A DNA stretch of 64,000 nt from Streptomyces kronopolitis (GTDB lineage Bacteria; Actinomycetota; Actinomycetes; Streptomycetales; Streptomycetaceae). The DNA lies in assembly GCF_014646275.1 (NCBI RefSeq), contig NZ_BMND01000020.1:1-64000 (forward strand), read 5' to 3'. How positions within the stretch are numbered: the stretch's first letter is position 1; each line of letters starts with the position of its first letter. The translations under genes were made by a program, and so were the position numbers. Below are positions 24,901-34,099 of this stretch, piece after piece. A model generated the notes under the pieces. It did not search any database, had not been told where the DNA came from, and was given only the letters and a program-made list of their open reading frames with translations.

Positions 24901-26703
24901 TCAGCGGGCGGGGCGGGTGGTGTGCGACGGCGTGGAGCCCGGTGCGGGCTTCGTCGGCGTGGGCGTCGGCGTCCCGGGCGTGGCCGTGGGTGTCGGGGCC
25001 GGCGGGGTCGGGTGCGGCCTCGGGTGCGTGGGGGTCGGCGTCGCGGACGGCGAGGTCGGCCGCGGCCTGGGGTGCGCGGGCGTCGGACGCTGCGGGCCCG
25101 GCGCGGGGCCGGTCGCGCCGTAGCCCTCCATCGTGACGGCGGTGCCGCCCGGCTCGATGGCGATCCGGGCCCGCCAGCGGCCCGCGGGCTCCCGGTCGTG
25201 GTCGATGGAGACCGTGATGGTGGCGGTCTGCCCGGGCCGCAGCGAGCCCGCCGTATGGCTCAACTGCAGCCAGGCCGCGCCCGCCGCGGCGTGCCAGCGC
25301 ACCGGGTGGGTGCCCGAGGCGCTGAGCGTGATCACCGTGCTGCGGCCGCTGGGCTGTGCGGCGACCGTCAGCCGGCCCGCCGCCTCCTCCCGGCCGTCCG
25401 GCCCGTCCGTCCGCTCCGGACCGCCGCTCGCGCTGATCACCTCGACGGACACGTCGTGCGACCCGTCGCCGGTGGTGAAGCCGGGCCCGGGCGTGGTCCG
25501 GGCGTTGCCGGCGTTCTCGTAGGGGCGGCCGCCCATCCGCTCCCCGGTGTGGGATTCGCTGGCCGTCACCGCGGGCGAGTCGTCCGCCGCCTCGTCGGTG
25601 GCCGGTGTGCTGTGGTACGCCGCCCACAGGGCCAGTACGGGCGCCGCGACGACCGTGGCGACCACGGTGGTGGTCAGCGCCCGACTGCGCAGCCGGCGCC
25701 GGCGGGCCACCCGGTCCGTCGGGGGGCCGACGGGGAATCCGCTGCGGTCGTAGCGAGGAGAACCGTTTGCCCCACCCGCCCGGCCGCCGCGTCCCGCACC
25801 GGGCATCCCCTTCGCCCGGCCCGACTTGGCGCTCCGGGCCGCCGCCAGCGCGGCGGCCACGGCCTCCCGGGGCGCGGGGACCAGCGGCAGCGCGCCCCGG
25901 TCCACCGGCGCGGTACCGGGCCACGCGCCGGGGGCGGTGGCCCGCTCGGCGGTGCGCCGGCACACCGTGCAGTGGTCGACATGGCGCACCAGCTCGCGGC
26001 TGAGCGCCGGGCCCAGCAGCACCTGGGTGTCGCCCGCCAGCTGCGCGACCTCGCGGCAGCGGCCGGACTCCACGACGGCCAGCGCCGCGCGGGTCCGTTC
26101 GACCTCGCAGGACGCGGCGGCCAGCAGCGCGCGGGTGGCCGCCGGATCGGCCCCGAGCACCGCGGCGACCTCGTCGGCCGCGAGCTGATGGCGCACCGAG
26201 AGCTCCAGCGCCTCCCGCTGCTCGGGGGTGGTGCCGGCGGCCTCCGGCCAGGCCAGCGCGGCGAGTTCGCGCTGCCGCAGCTCGGCGTCGCGGGCGGCCC
26301 CGGCGTCCGGCGCCGCGCTCTCGCGCCGCTTGGGGTCCACCGCGCGGCCGCCCGGGCCGGTCCGCTCGGCGAGCCGGCACTGGCAGGACCAGCGGGCCAG
26401 GGCGTAGAGCCAGGAGCGGTGCAGCGCGGGGTCGGCGGGGCGCCGGTGGTGGTGCCGCTCGGCGAGCGCGAGCACCTCGCCGAGCACCGCGATCGCCGCG
26501 TCGTGCGCGCACAGCACGGAGAGGCAGTAGGTGAACAGCCCGTCCAGGAAGGGCTCGTAGCCGTCGTGGGGGTCCGGGGAGCGCGGCGCGTCCGGGGTGT
26601 CCGGCTCGGGCCGCCGGTCGGACTGCGGCCGGCTCCGGCGCTGCGCGTCGCCGCGCGACCGGTGTGCGCCGGTGGAGTGCGTGGGGTGCTCGGGCCTGCT
26701 CAT
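24901..26703 (-). CDS. Sigma70-like / zinc anti-sigma / BACON membrane fusion protein
   Basis: A 600-aa predicted membrane protein combining modules usually on separate chains. Residues about 50-115 (EPFLDGLFTYCLSVLCAHDAA, SWLYALARWSCQCRLAE) resemble ECF sigma region 2; about 158-205 (TPEQREALELSVRHQLAADEVAAVLG) resemble region 4. A zinc anti-sigma motif HxxxCxxC follows (HVDHCTVC, near residues 241-248), then one transmembrane helix (about 342-362, TTTVVATVVAAPVLALWAAY), a BACON-like extracytoplasmic domain (TVAAQPSGRSTVITLSASG, AAWLQLSHTAGSLRPGQTATITV) and a long Pro/Thr tail. ATG 26703 or the adjacent GTG 26706 is the start. Likely a transmembrane signalling protein; whether the sigma part is active is unknown. 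Confidence 0.8.
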   Translation of the reverse strand: MSRPEHPTHSTGAHRSRGDAQRRSRPQSDRRPEPDTPDAPRSPDPHDGYEPFLDGLFTYCLSVLCAHDAAIAVLGEVLALAERHHHRRPADPALHRSWLYALARWSCQCRLAERTGPGGRAVDPKRRESAAPDAGAARDAELRQRELAALAWPEAAGTTPEQREALELSVRHQLAADEVAAVLGADPAATRALLAAASCEVERTRAALAVVESGRCREVAQLAGDTQVLLGPALSRELVRHVDHCTVCRRTAERATAPGAWPGTAPVDRGALPLVPAPREAVAAALAAARSAKSGRAKGMPGAGRGGRAGGANGSPRYDRSGFPVGPPTDRVARRRRLRSRALTTTVVATVVAAPVLALWAAYHSTPATDEAADDSPAVTASESHTGERMGGRPYENAGNARTTPGPGFTTGDGSHDVSVEVISASGGPERTDGPDGREEAAGRLTVAAQPSGRSTVITLSASGTHPVRWHAAAGAAWLQLSHTAGSLRPGQTATITVSIDHDREPAGRWRARIAIEPGGTAVTMEGYGATGPAPGPQRPTPAHPRPRPTSPSATPTPTHPRPHPTPPAPTPTATPGTPTPTPTKPAPGSTPSHTTRPAR

Positions 26704-26926
26704 CACCCCGGCGACGGTAGGCGGATGATGCAGCCAGGCTTGCTCCCGTTGGCCACTTTTAACCCTTACGGGTGACCAGATCCCTCAAAAGAGGACACGA
26801 ATCAGCCATTCCGCGGCTGGCGCACTGCGCACACACCACTCTCCGGTGCCACCGGCGCCGCCCGGGCCCGGCCGCTCCCCGCGCTCCCGGCGACCCGCTG
26901 TCGGACCCCGCCGTTACGGTGACCCC

Positions 26927-28339
26927 ATGGCAACACGTAAAGCGTCGGGCAAGGAGCGTCCCTCCTACCGCTGTACCGAATGCGGCTGGACCACCGCGAA
27001 GTGGCTCGGCCGCTGCCCCGAGTGCCAGGCATGGGGCACGGTCGAGGAGTTCGGCGGCGCCCCGGCGGTGCGCACCACCGCGCCCGGCCGGGTCACCACG
27101 GCCGCCGTGCCCATCGGCGAGGTCGACGGCCGGCAGGCCACCGCCCGCTCCACGGGCGTGGACGAGCTGGACCGCGTCCTGGGCGGCGGGCTGGTCCCGG
27201 GCGCCGTGGTGCTGCTGGCCGGCGAGCCCGGCGTCGGCAAGTCCACCCTGCTGCTGGACGTCGCCGCCAAGGCCGCCTCCGACGCCCACCGCACGCTGTA
27301 TGTCACGGGCGAGGAGTCCGCGAGCCAGGTGCGGCTGCGCGCCGACCGCATCGGCGCGCTCGACGACCATCTGTATCTGGCGGCCGAAACCGATCTGTCC
27401 GCGGTGCTCGGCCATCTGGACACGGTCAAGCCGTCGCTGCTGGTCCTGGACTCGGTGCAGACCGTCGCCTCCCCCGAGATCGACGGGGCGCCCGGCGGCA
27501 TGGCCCAGGTCCGCGAGGTGGCCGGCGCCCTGATCCGCGCCTCCAAGGAACGCGGCATGTCCACCCTCCTGGTGGGCCATGTCACCAAGGACGGCGCCAT
27601 CGCCGGCCCCCGCCTGCTGGAGCATCTCGTCGATGTCGTCCTGCAGTTCGAGGGCGACCGGCACGCCCGGCTGCGCCTGGTCCGCGGCGTGAAGAACCGC
27701 TACGGCACCACCGACGAGGTCGGCTGCTTCGAGCTGCACGACGAGGGGATCACCGGCCTCGCCGACCCCTCGGGCCTGTTCCTGACCCGCCGCGCCGAGC
27801 CGGTGCCCGGCACCTGCCTGACGGTGACGCTGGAGGGCCGCCGCCCGCTGGTCGCCGAGGTCCAGGCGCTGACCGTCGACTCCCAGATCCCCTCCCCCCG
27901 GCGCACCACCTCCGGCCTGGAGACCTCCCGGGTCTCGATGATGCTCGCCGTCCTGGAGCAGCGCGGCCGGATCAGCGCCCTGGGCAAGCGCGACATCTAC
28001 AGCGCGACGGTGGGCGGGGTGAAGCTGACCGAGCCCGCCGCGGACCTCGCCGTGGCCCTCGCCCTGGCCAGCGCCGCCAGTGACACCCCGCTGCCGAAGA
28101 ACCTCGTGGCCATCGGCGAGGTCGGCCTCGCGGGCGAGGTCCGCAGGGTCACCGGCGTCCAGCGCCGGCTGTCCGAGGCGGCCCGGCTCGGCTTCACCCA
28201 CGCCCTGGTCCCCAGCGACCCCGGCAAGATCCCCGACGGCATGCGGGTGCTGGAGGTGGCCGACGTCGGGGAGGCGCTGAGCGTGCTGCCCAAGCGGGTA
28301 CGCCGGGAGGCCCCGCAGGAAGAGGGCGCACGCCGGTAG
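26927..28339 (+). CDS. radA: DNA repair protein RadA
   Basis: A 470-aa RecA-like ATPase/helicase that promotes branch migration in recombination. The N-terminal zinc finger is CTECG ... CPECQ (residues about 17-36), Walker A is GEPGVGKST, the RadA KNRFG motif reads KNRYG, and the C-terminal Lon-protease-like domain is present (PLPKNLVAIGEVGLAGEVRRV). ATG 26927 lies six bases after -10 TACGGT (26915-26920), so the mRNA is likely leaderless. disA follows, as in many Gram-positives, where RadA and DisA interact. Confidence 0.97.
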   Translation: MATRKASGKERPSYRCTECGWTTAKWLGRCPECQAWGTVEEFGGAPAVRTTAPGRVTTAAVPIGEVDGRQATARSTGVDELDRVLGGGLVPGAVVLLAGEPGVGKSTLLLDVAAKAASDAHRTLYVTGEESASQVRLRADRIGALDDHLYLAAETDLSAVLGHLDTVKPSLLVLDSVQTVASPEIDGAPGGMAQVREVAGALIRASKERGMSTLLVGHVTKDGAIAGPRLLEHLVDVVLQFEGDRHARLRLVRGVKNRYGTTDEVGCFELHDEGITGLADPSGLFLTRRAEPVPGTCLTVTLEGRRPLVAEVQALTVDSQIPSPRRTTSGLETSRVSMMLAVLEQRGRISALGKRDIYSATVGGVKLTEPAADLAVALALASAASDTPLPKNLVAIGEVGLAGEVRRVTGVQRRLSEAARLGFTHALVPSDPGKIPDGMRVLEVADVGEALSVLPKRVRREAPQEEGARR

Positions 28340-28463
28340 ACTTTGCCCTGGTCTCGCCCGTCGCCGCAGAATTCCGGTCGGCCGCGTACGCTCCGCTGGT
28401 ACGTCGATCACAGCACGGTCCGGGCGGCCTGCGGACCGACAGACCTTGCGACGGAGGAGTGCA

Positions 28464-29588
28464 GTGGCAGCCAACGACCGGGCATCGACTCCCGGCAGGG
28501 CCGGTGGCAGTGCCGGCACCGAGGCCCTGATGCGCGCCTCGCTGAGCGCCGTCGCGCCCGGCCGGCCCCTGCGCGACGGCCTGGAGCGCATCCTCCGCGG
28601 CAATACGGGCGGACTGATCGTGCTGGGCTTCGACAAGACCGTCGAATCCATGTGTACCGGCGGTTTCGTGCTGGATGTCGAGTTCACCGCCACGCGGCTG
28701 CGCGAGCTGTGCAAGCTCGACGGCGCGCTGGTCCTCGACAAGGACATCACCAAGATCCTGCGGGCCGGCGTGCAGCTGGTCCCGGACGCCTCCATCCCGA
28801 CGGAGGAGACCGGCACCCGCCACCGCACCGCCCAGCGCGTCTCGATCCAGGCCGGCTTCCCGGTCGTCTCGGTCAGCCAGTCGATGCGGCTGATCGCCCT
28901 CTACGTGGACGGCGAACGCCGCGTCCTGGAGGAGTCGGCCGCGATCCTCTCCCGCGCCAACCAGGCGCTGGCCACCCTGGAGCGCTACAAGCTCCGGCTG
29001 GACGAGGTCGCCGGCACCCTCTCCGCCCTGGAGATCGAGGACTTGGTCACGGTCCGCGATGTGTCCGCGGTCGCCCAGCGCCTGGAGATGGTCCGCCGGA
29101 TCGCCACCGAGATCGCCGAGTACGTCGTCGAGCTGGGCACCGACGGCCGGCTGCTCGCCCTCCAGCTGGAGGAACTGATCGCCGGCGTGGAGCCGGAGCG
29201 GGAGCTGGTCGTGCGCGACTACGTCCCCGAGCCGACCGCCAAGCGCGCGCGCACGGTGGCCGTGGCGCTCGCCGAGCTGGACGCGCTCAGCCACACCGAA
29301 CTCCTCGAACTGGCCACCGTGGCCCGCGCGCTGGGCTACAGCGGCTCCCCCGAGACGCTGGACTCCGCGGTCTCGCCGCGCGGCTTCCGCCTGCTGGCGA
29401 AGGTCCCCCGGCTGCCTGGCACGGTCATCGAGCGCCTCGTCGACCACTTCGGCGGCCTGCAGAAGCTCCTCGCGGCCAGCGTCGACGACCTCCAGACCGT
29501 GGACGGCGTCGGAGAGGCCCGCGCCCGCTCGGTCCGCGAGGGCCTGTCCCGCCTGGCCGAGTCGTCGATCCTGGAGCGGTACGTCTAG
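28464..29588 (+). CDS. disA: Diadenylate cyclase DisA (DNA integrity scanning protein)
   Basis: A 374-aa enzyme making c-di-AMP from two ATP. The catalytic motifs are DGA at residues 86-88 (KLDGALVLDKD) and GTRHR at 117-121. A helical linker and the C-terminal HhH DNA-binding domain follow (ETLDSAVSPRGFRLLAKVPRLP, VDDLQTVDGVGEARARSVREGL). GTG 28464 is chosen: GGAGGAG ends five bases upstream; the TTG at 28446 lies on it. It follows radA by about 125 bases. c-di-AMP in Streptomyces controls osmotic balance and cell-wall hydrolases. Confidence 0.97.
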   Translation: MAANDRASTPGRAGGSAGTEALMRASLSAVAPGRPLRDGLERILRGNTGGLIVLGFDKTVESMCTGGFVLDVEFTATRLRELCKLDGALVLDKDITKILRAGVQLVPDASIPTEETGTRHRTAQRVSIQAGFPVVSVSQSMRLIALYVDGERRVLEESAAILSRANQALATLERYKLRLDEVAGTLSALEIEDLVTVRDVSAVAQRLEMVRRIATEIAEYVVELGTDGRLLALQLEELIAGVEPERELVVRDYVPEPTAKRARTVAVALAELDALSHTELLELATVARALGYSGSPETLDSAVSPRGFRLLAKVPRLPGTVIERLVDHFGGLQKLLAASVDDLQTVDGVGEARARSVREGLSRLAESSILERYV

Positions 29589-29609
29589 ATCGGGTCCGCA
29601 AGGTCCCGA

Positions 29610-29634
29610 CCGGCTCGTGGCGACCACGAGCCGG
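29610..29634. terminator. Convergent terminator after disA
   Basis: CCGGCTCGTGG (29610-29620) pairs with CCACGAGCCGG (29624-29634), loop CGA, between the convergent disA and epimerase stops. Confidence 0.65.
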
Positions 29635-29650
29635 CCGCGGCGGTCGACCG

Positions 29651-30643
29651 CTAAGGGGTCTCCCCCAGCAGCGCCGCCTCCTTCTCCGGGGGCAGGCCGA
29701 TCGCCGGCAGGTCCGTGCGCCGGGGCGCGGTGCCGCCGAGGGAGCGCAGCCAGTCCCAGGTGTCGGCGACCGTCTCGGCGACGGGGCGGCAGCGCAGCCC
29801 GGTCGCCAGCGCCCTGGACACATCGGCGCCGTAGAGCGTGTCCTGCAGTTCGCCCGGCGGCAGCCAGGCCGGCAGCTCGATCCAGGGCTCGATGCCGGCG
29901 GCGAGGATGTCCTCGGGGGCGGTCCAGCGCAGCTCCGCGTCGGAGCCGGTGACCCGTGCGCAGCTCTCCAGCAGCTCGCCCATCGTCGCGTGCCCGGGCT
30001 CGCTGACCATGTTGTACGCCCCGCCGAGCCCGGCCTCCAGGGCGTCGAGGGTCCACTCGGCGAGATCGCGGGCGTCGATGTACTGGAGCGCCGCCTCCCG
30101 CGGCCCCGGCGCGAGCACCGGGCCGCCGCGGGCGATCCGCCCCAGCCACCACGGCAGCCGCCCGACGTTCTCGTACGGCCCGAGGATCAGCCCGGCGCGG
30201 ATCAGCAGCGCCCGGTCCCCGAAGGCCTCGGTCGCGGCGAGTTCGCCGCCCCGCTTGGCCGTCGCGTAGTCGTCGCTCGTCGTGTCGTCGGCGGATCCGG
30301 CGACCAGCGGCCCGTCCTCGTCCAGCCCGTACGGGGCCGGGAAGGTGTGCACGGAGCGGGTGGAGACATAGGCGTAGCGCCCGGTGCGCCCGGCCAGCAG
30401 CCGCGCGGCGTCCCGTACGGCCGAGGGGGCCTTGCTCCAGGTGTCGACGACGGCGTCCCAGGTGCCGTGCTCCAGGGCGGCGAGCCCGGCCGCGGTGGCG
30501 CGGTCGCCGTGCAGGGCCGTCACGCCCGGCGGCGGTGCGTGGTTCCCGCGGTGGAAGACCGTCACCTGCCAGCCCCGCGCCAGCGCCGCCTCGGCGACCG
30601 CCCGGCCGACGAACTCCGTACCGCCCAGTATCAGTAGCTTCAT
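29651..30643 (-). CDS. NAD-dependent epimerase/reductase family protein
   Basis: A 330-aa short-chain (extended SDR) protein. It begins MKLLILGGTEFVGRAVAEAALARGWQVTVFHRG, with the SDR glycine motif GGTEFVG; DATAKRGGELA matches the YxxxK catalytic pair (YATAKRG). The pattern is like the isoflavone-reductase/NAD-epimerase group active on nucleotide sugars, but the substrate is unknown. ATG 30643 is preferred over the longer reading from 30688. No operon partner; it converges with disA. Confidence 0.88.
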   Translation of the reverse strand: MKLLILGGTEFVGRAVAEAALARGWQVTVFHRGNHAPPPGVTALHGDRATAAGLAALEHGTWDAVVDTWSKAPSAVRDAARLLAGRTGRYAYVSTRSVHTFPAPYGLDEDGPLVAGSADDTTSDDYATAKRGGELAATEAFGDRALLIRAGLILGPYENVGRLPWWLGRIARGGPVLAPGPREAALQYIDARDLAEWTLDALEAGLGGAYNMVSEPGHATMGELLESCARVTGSDAELRWTAPEDILAAGIEPWIELPAWLPPGELQDTLYGADVSRALATGLRCRPVAETVADTWDWLRSLGGTAPRRTDLPAIGLPPEKEAALLGETP

Positions 30644-30724
30644 GAGGCGACTGTGCCGGACGCCGGCGGCAGGGGGCCAGGGGCGCACGCTCGTAGCGGA
30701 ATCACCCTGGGCGAAACAAGCGGA

Positions 30725-30759
30725 GGGCGGGCTCCCGGATCATTCCGGCGGGCCCGCCC
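30725..30759 (-). terminator. Probable terminator of the membrane-anchored protein gene
   Basis: GGGCGGGC (30725-30732) pairs with GCCCGCCC (30752-30759) plus inner CCGG pairs, 70 bases past the stop of the gene at 30830-31639. Confidence 0.4.
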
Positions 30760-30829
30760 GTACCTGCGGCCGTCCGATCCGTGGCGGCCGTTTGTGCCGT
30801 GCCGTCCGTCCGACTGTCGGCTCTGGCCG

Positions 30830-31639
30830 TCAGCCCTTGGCCAGCACGAACGACGTATGGACCTTGTCCAGCCCCGGGACCTCGGCCTCGATCCGGTAGG
30901 TGCCGGACGGCACGGTGGCCGAACTCGGCGTCGCGCACTGCGGACCACTGGCCCGCCGGTCCCAGACGACGGTGCGCCGCACCTCGCCCTTGGCGGGCAC
31001 CTTCAGCAGCGCGGGCGCGGTGCCCGACGGGCAGTCGTTCGAGGCCCACACGCGGTCGTCGCCCGCGCTGTCGGTGATGGTGAGCACCGCGGCCTTCTGG
31101 CCGAGATCCACCTTGCAGGCCGCACCGGCGGCGTTCTTGACCGTCAGCTCGAACTTCGGCTTGGTGCCCGGCGCGTAGGAGTGCTTAACGCTGCGCAGGA
31201 CCAACTCGGCCTTGTCGGACACGCAGTTGGGGAGGGAGGTGCCGGCGTCGACGACATGCGCGTCGGAGCCCTGGCCGATCGGCCCGCCGCCGGAGCCGCC
31301 GGAGCCACCGGAGCCCGGGCCGTCGCCGGAGGCGTTGTCGTCGCCGCCCGCCGAGCCGGAGCCGCCGGAGCCCGAGCCGCCGCCCCCCGACTCCCCGCGT
31401 CCGCCCGGCTTTTCGCTGATCGCGGGGCCGCTGCCGGAGGGCCCGGGCGTGATGGACGTCGCGGGCCCGTGCCCCTGCGACCCCTTGCCCTCGTCGTCGC
31501 TACCGCCGCCGCCCCGGCCCAAGTTGAGCGCCCACACCACCAGTAGGGCGAGCAGGACGACGATGGCCAGCGCAACGGCCCTCCGCCGCCAGTAGATGGA
31601 GGAGGGAAGCGGCCCGATCGGATTGCGCAGTGATCCCAC
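30830..31639 (-). CDS. Membrane-anchored extracytoplasmic protein
   Basis: A 269-aa product with one N-terminal transmembrane helix (residues 22-40, VALAIVVLLALLVVWALNL) after a basic MGSLRNPIGPLPSSIYWRRR segment, so the bulk lies outside. About 95 residues of Gly/Ser/Asp low complexity follow, then a C-terminal domain of about 130 residues with four cysteines and the pattern of an immunoglobulin-like fold (KAELVLRSVKHSYAPGTKPKFELTVKNAA, GTYRIEAEVPGLDKVHTSFVL). No enzyme motif. It lies in the disA-mutY neighbourhood conserved in Streptomyces; function unknown. Confidence 0.8.
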   Translation of the reverse strand: MGSLRNPIGPLPSSIYWRRRAVALAIVVLLALLVVWALNLGRGGGGSDDEGKGSQGHGPATSITPGPSGSGPAISEKPGGRGESGGGGSGSGGSGSAGGDDNASGDGPGSGGSGGSGGGPIGQGSDAHVVDAGTSLPNCVSDKAELVLRSVKHSYAPGTKPKFELTVKNAAGAACKVDLGQKAAVLTITDSAGDDRVWASNDCPSGTAPALLKVPAKGEVRRTVVWDRRASGPQCATPSSATVPSGTYRIEAEVPGLDKVHTSFVLAKG

Positions 31640-31984
31640 GCGGAAACTCTACGGGGGATCGGCAGCCGCACCGGCCAGTACCCGCCGCATCCGGTGCAAC
31701 TTTTCCCATCATCGGTCCGGAGACGGCGCCCAGGCCGCGTTTGCCTCCCCAGGGGGGTGCGATGTCCCGTCGGGGCCGGGCCCGTACGGGAGTTGATCAT
31801 GCAGGGTGGGATGCGGGGGCTGCCTCGGACGAAATCCGGCCCGGCGGCGCGGGACACCCGGCCGCACCCCCGCGCCCCCGGCCGCACCCCCGCGCCCCGT
31901 CCGCACGCTCACGTCCGGCCGCACGCCCGCATCCGGCCACACACTCGCGCCCCGCACGCCCCGCACGCCCCGGGGGCCCCGGCC
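31640..31984. repeat. Intergenic region with CG-rich direct repeats
   Basis: A gap of 345 bases. A unit GCCGCACCCCCGCGCCCC occurs at 31861-31878 and 31881-31898, followed by further degenerate CGCACGCCC-type units to about 31975. The rest shows no supported gene; several long overlapping ORFs here are artefacts of the composition. Confidence 0.5.
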
Positions 31985-32512
31985 TCACCCCCGCGACCAC
32001 TCCTCCTTGTGCCCGAAGCCCTGCCCGTTGTCGATCAGCCGCAGCCAGTCGGGGCGCAGCTCCCACAGCGAGGTCCGCTCCAGGGCGCCGCGCAGCCGCT
32101 CGCTCCCGGCGACGAACGGGAAGCGCGCGAGGTAGACCTGCCAGCCCGCGGCCCGCTCGGCACCCGCCAGGACCCGGCAGCGGCCCCGGCCCTGAAGCCC
32201 GGTCAGCCCGCTCCACTCCTGGCCGTCCCGCTGCGCCGTGAACGCGGCCCGGCCGCCGGAGCCGGCCAGCGCCCGGCCGTGGCGCGTGCCGGTCGCGGTG
32301 ACGAAATAGAGCACCGGCCCGGCGCCGGCCGCCCCGCCGCCCGCCGCATCGGTCGCGTCGGCCGCGTAGAGCACCGCGCAGGCCTGCGGCCCGTCCTCGT
32401 CCGCGTAGGCCAGCGTCATCGTGGTGTGCGCGCCGAGGGCCCGCCGGATCGCCTCCGGGCAGGCCGACCCGCCCGTGCCGTTCGTGATTTCCGCACCGGT
32501 CTTTTCCGCCAT
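31985..32512 (-). CDS. Pyridoxamine 5'-phosphate oxidase-fold protein
   Basis: A 175-aa protein of the split-barrel FMN-binding family (PNPOx-like). Supporting segments are THTTMTLAYADEDGPQACAVLYAADATDA, GPVLYFVTATGTRHGRALAGSGGRAAFTAQRDGQEWSGLTGLQ and the C-terminal LWELRPDWLRLIDNGQGFGHKEEW. Such proteins bind flavin, F420 or haem; the cofactor cannot be told here. ATG 32512 gives a natural start with GAGG about 8 bases upstream. It is divergent from mutY. Confidence 0.85.
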   Translation of the reverse strand: MAEKTGAEITNGTGGSACPEAIRRALGAHTTMTLAYADEDGPQACAVLYAADATDAAGGGAAGAGPVLYFVTATGTRHGRALAGSGGRAAFTAQRDGQEWSGLTGLQGRGRCRVLAGAERAAGWQVYLARFPFVAGSERLRGALERTSLWELRPDWLRLIDNGQGFGHKEEWSRG

Positions 32513-32704
32513 GCCCGCATCCTCGCCCGGCGGGAGCGGCCGGCGCGCGCCGGGCCCCCGTCCCGGGCGCAGCACCGGATACCGCATACCGCTGGTAACC
32601 GCCACCCGTGCGCCCCCGGCCGTCCTGCGCGCGGGTGGACGCGCGGCGGGGCGGGCCCGGCGCGTTTCCCGGGCGCCCCTCGGCGTGCCAGGATCGGCAG
32701 TGCC

Positions 32705-33664
32705 ATGACTTCGACGCCTGTCACCACCACTGCCACGACCGCCGCCGCCGAGACCGCCCCCGCCGCCGACGCGGCCGCGGGAGCCGCCGACGGGACCGCG
32801 CTGCACGGCCCGGTCACCGACTGGTTCGACGAGCACGCCCGCGATCTGCCCTGGCGCCGCCCCGAGGCGGGCGCCTGGGGTGTGATGGTGAGCGAGTTCA
32901 TGCTGCAGCAGACCCCGGTCAGCAGAGTGCTGCCGGTCTACGAGCAGTGGCTGGCCCGCTGGCCGCGCCCCGCCGACCTGGCCGCCGAGGCGCCCGGTGA
33001 AGCGGTACGCGCCTGGGGCCGCCTCGGCTATCCGCGCCGCGCCCTGCGTCTGCACGCCGCCGCCTCCGCGATACAGGAGCGGCACGGCGGGGACGTGCCG
33101 CGCGAGCACGCCCAGCTGCTGGCGCTGCCCGGCGTCGGCGAGTACACCGCCGCGGCGGTCGCCTCGTTCGCCTACGGGCAGCGGCACGCGGTGCTGGACA
33201 CCAATGTGCGCCGGGTGTTCGCCCGCGCGGTGGCCGGCCGCCAGTTCCCGCCGAACGCCACCACCGCGGCGGAGCGCAAGCTCGCCCGCGCGCTGCTGCC
33301 CGAGGACGAGCAGCTGGCGGCGCGCTGGGCGGCGGCCACGATGGAGCTGGGTGCGCTGTTGTGCACGGCGCGCTCGCCGGAGTGCGGCCGCTGCCCGATC
33401 GCCGCGCAGTGCGCCTGGCGGCAGGCCGGGTCCCCGGCCCACGACGGTCCGCCGCGGCGCATCCAGACGTACGCCGGTACCGACCGGCAGGTGCGCGGCA
33501 AGCTGCTCGCCGTGCTGCGCGAGGCGGTCGCACCGGTGCCGCAGCAGGTGCTGGACGCGGTGTGGGACGAGCCGGTGCAGCGGGCCCGGGCACTCGACGG
33601 GCTGGTCTCGGACGGTCTGGTGGAGCCGCTCGGCGGCGGCCGCTACCGGCTGCCGATGACGTAG
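32705..33664 (+). CDS. mutY: A/G-specific adenine glycosylase
   Basis: A 319-aa base excision repair enzyme that removes A mispaired with 8-oxoG. Visible features are the catalytic Glu in SEFMLQQTP (E64), HhH LPGVGEYTAAAV, catalytic Asp in VLDTNVRRV (D165), and the [4Fe-4S] motif C-x6-C-x2-C-x5-C (CTARSPECGRCPIAAQC). A 33-residue Thr/Ala-rich tail precedes the catalytic domain. The C-terminal 8-oxoG-recognition region is shorter than in E. coli, as usual in actinobacteria. Confidence 0.95.
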   Translation: MTSTPVTTTATTAAAETAPAADAAAGAADGTALHGPVTDWFDEHARDLPWRRPEAGAWGVMVSEFMLQQTPVSRVLPVYEQWLARWPRPADLAAEAPGEAVRAWGRLGYPRRALRLHAAASAIQERHGGDVPREHAQLLALPGVGEYTAAAVASFAYGQRHAVLDTNVRRVFARAVAGRQFPPNATTAAERKLARALLPEDEQLAARWAAATMELGALLCTARSPECGRCPIAAQCAWRQAGSPAHDGPPRRIQTYAGTDRQVRGKLLAVLREAVAPVPQQVLDAVWDEPVQRARALDGLVSDGLVEPLGGGRYRLPMT

Positions 33665-33696
33665 CCCGGCGGTCACCGTTCAGTAGGTAACAGGGG

Positions 33697-33718
33697 CGCG
33701 GCCGCTTCGGCGGCCGCG
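33697..33718 (+). terminator. mutY terminator
   Basis: CGCGGCCGC (33697-33705) pairs with GCGGCCGCG (33710-33718), loop TTCG, 30 bases after the stop and followed by TCTCGCGTTT. Confidence 0.7.
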
Positions 33719-34099
33719 TCTCGCGTTTCCGGGCAACCGAATCTGATCGCACCTCATCTTTCAGGGTGCAATGCCCGGATCTTTCCGGGCACGATGACCG
33801 GAAAGTGCCGCGATGTGCCCTGAAGGCGACCCTCTCGCGGGCCGGTTGCCGCGTCGTGAGGGCCCCTAGACCTTCCGGCGGGGGCGCTTCTCCCCCCGGA
33901 GGATGACCCCCGGGAGCCCGCCGTCCGTCCGAGGTATGACCCCCGGTGGGCTGTTACACAACCGAGGGTTTTCCGTGCATCCGCTGTGGTGCCGACGCAC
34001 ACTACGCCGCAACACCCCCTCCGTAGCGTCTCCCTCGTGCTGGAGATGACCGCCAGCACGGTCAACGTGGGGAATCGAAAGCGGATCGGAGGCGTCGAT
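33719..34099. promoter_or_regulatory. sigE control region
   Basis: About 380 bases between the mutY terminator and sigE with no supported gene. The S. coelicolor sigE operon is driven by a promoter activated by phosphorylated CseB; a -10 candidate TAGCGT lies at 34024-34029, with a start near 34036 and a leader of about 65 bases. The -35 is unclear, fitting an activator-dependent promoter. No convincing operator could be assigned. Confidence 0.45.

Noticed and set aside
34008..34034. SigE-type promoter (GCAAC and CGTCT) in front of sigE
   Set aside because: The two blocks are present but only 13 bases apart rather than about 16, and S. coelicolor sigE is not known to be autoregulated by SigE directly.
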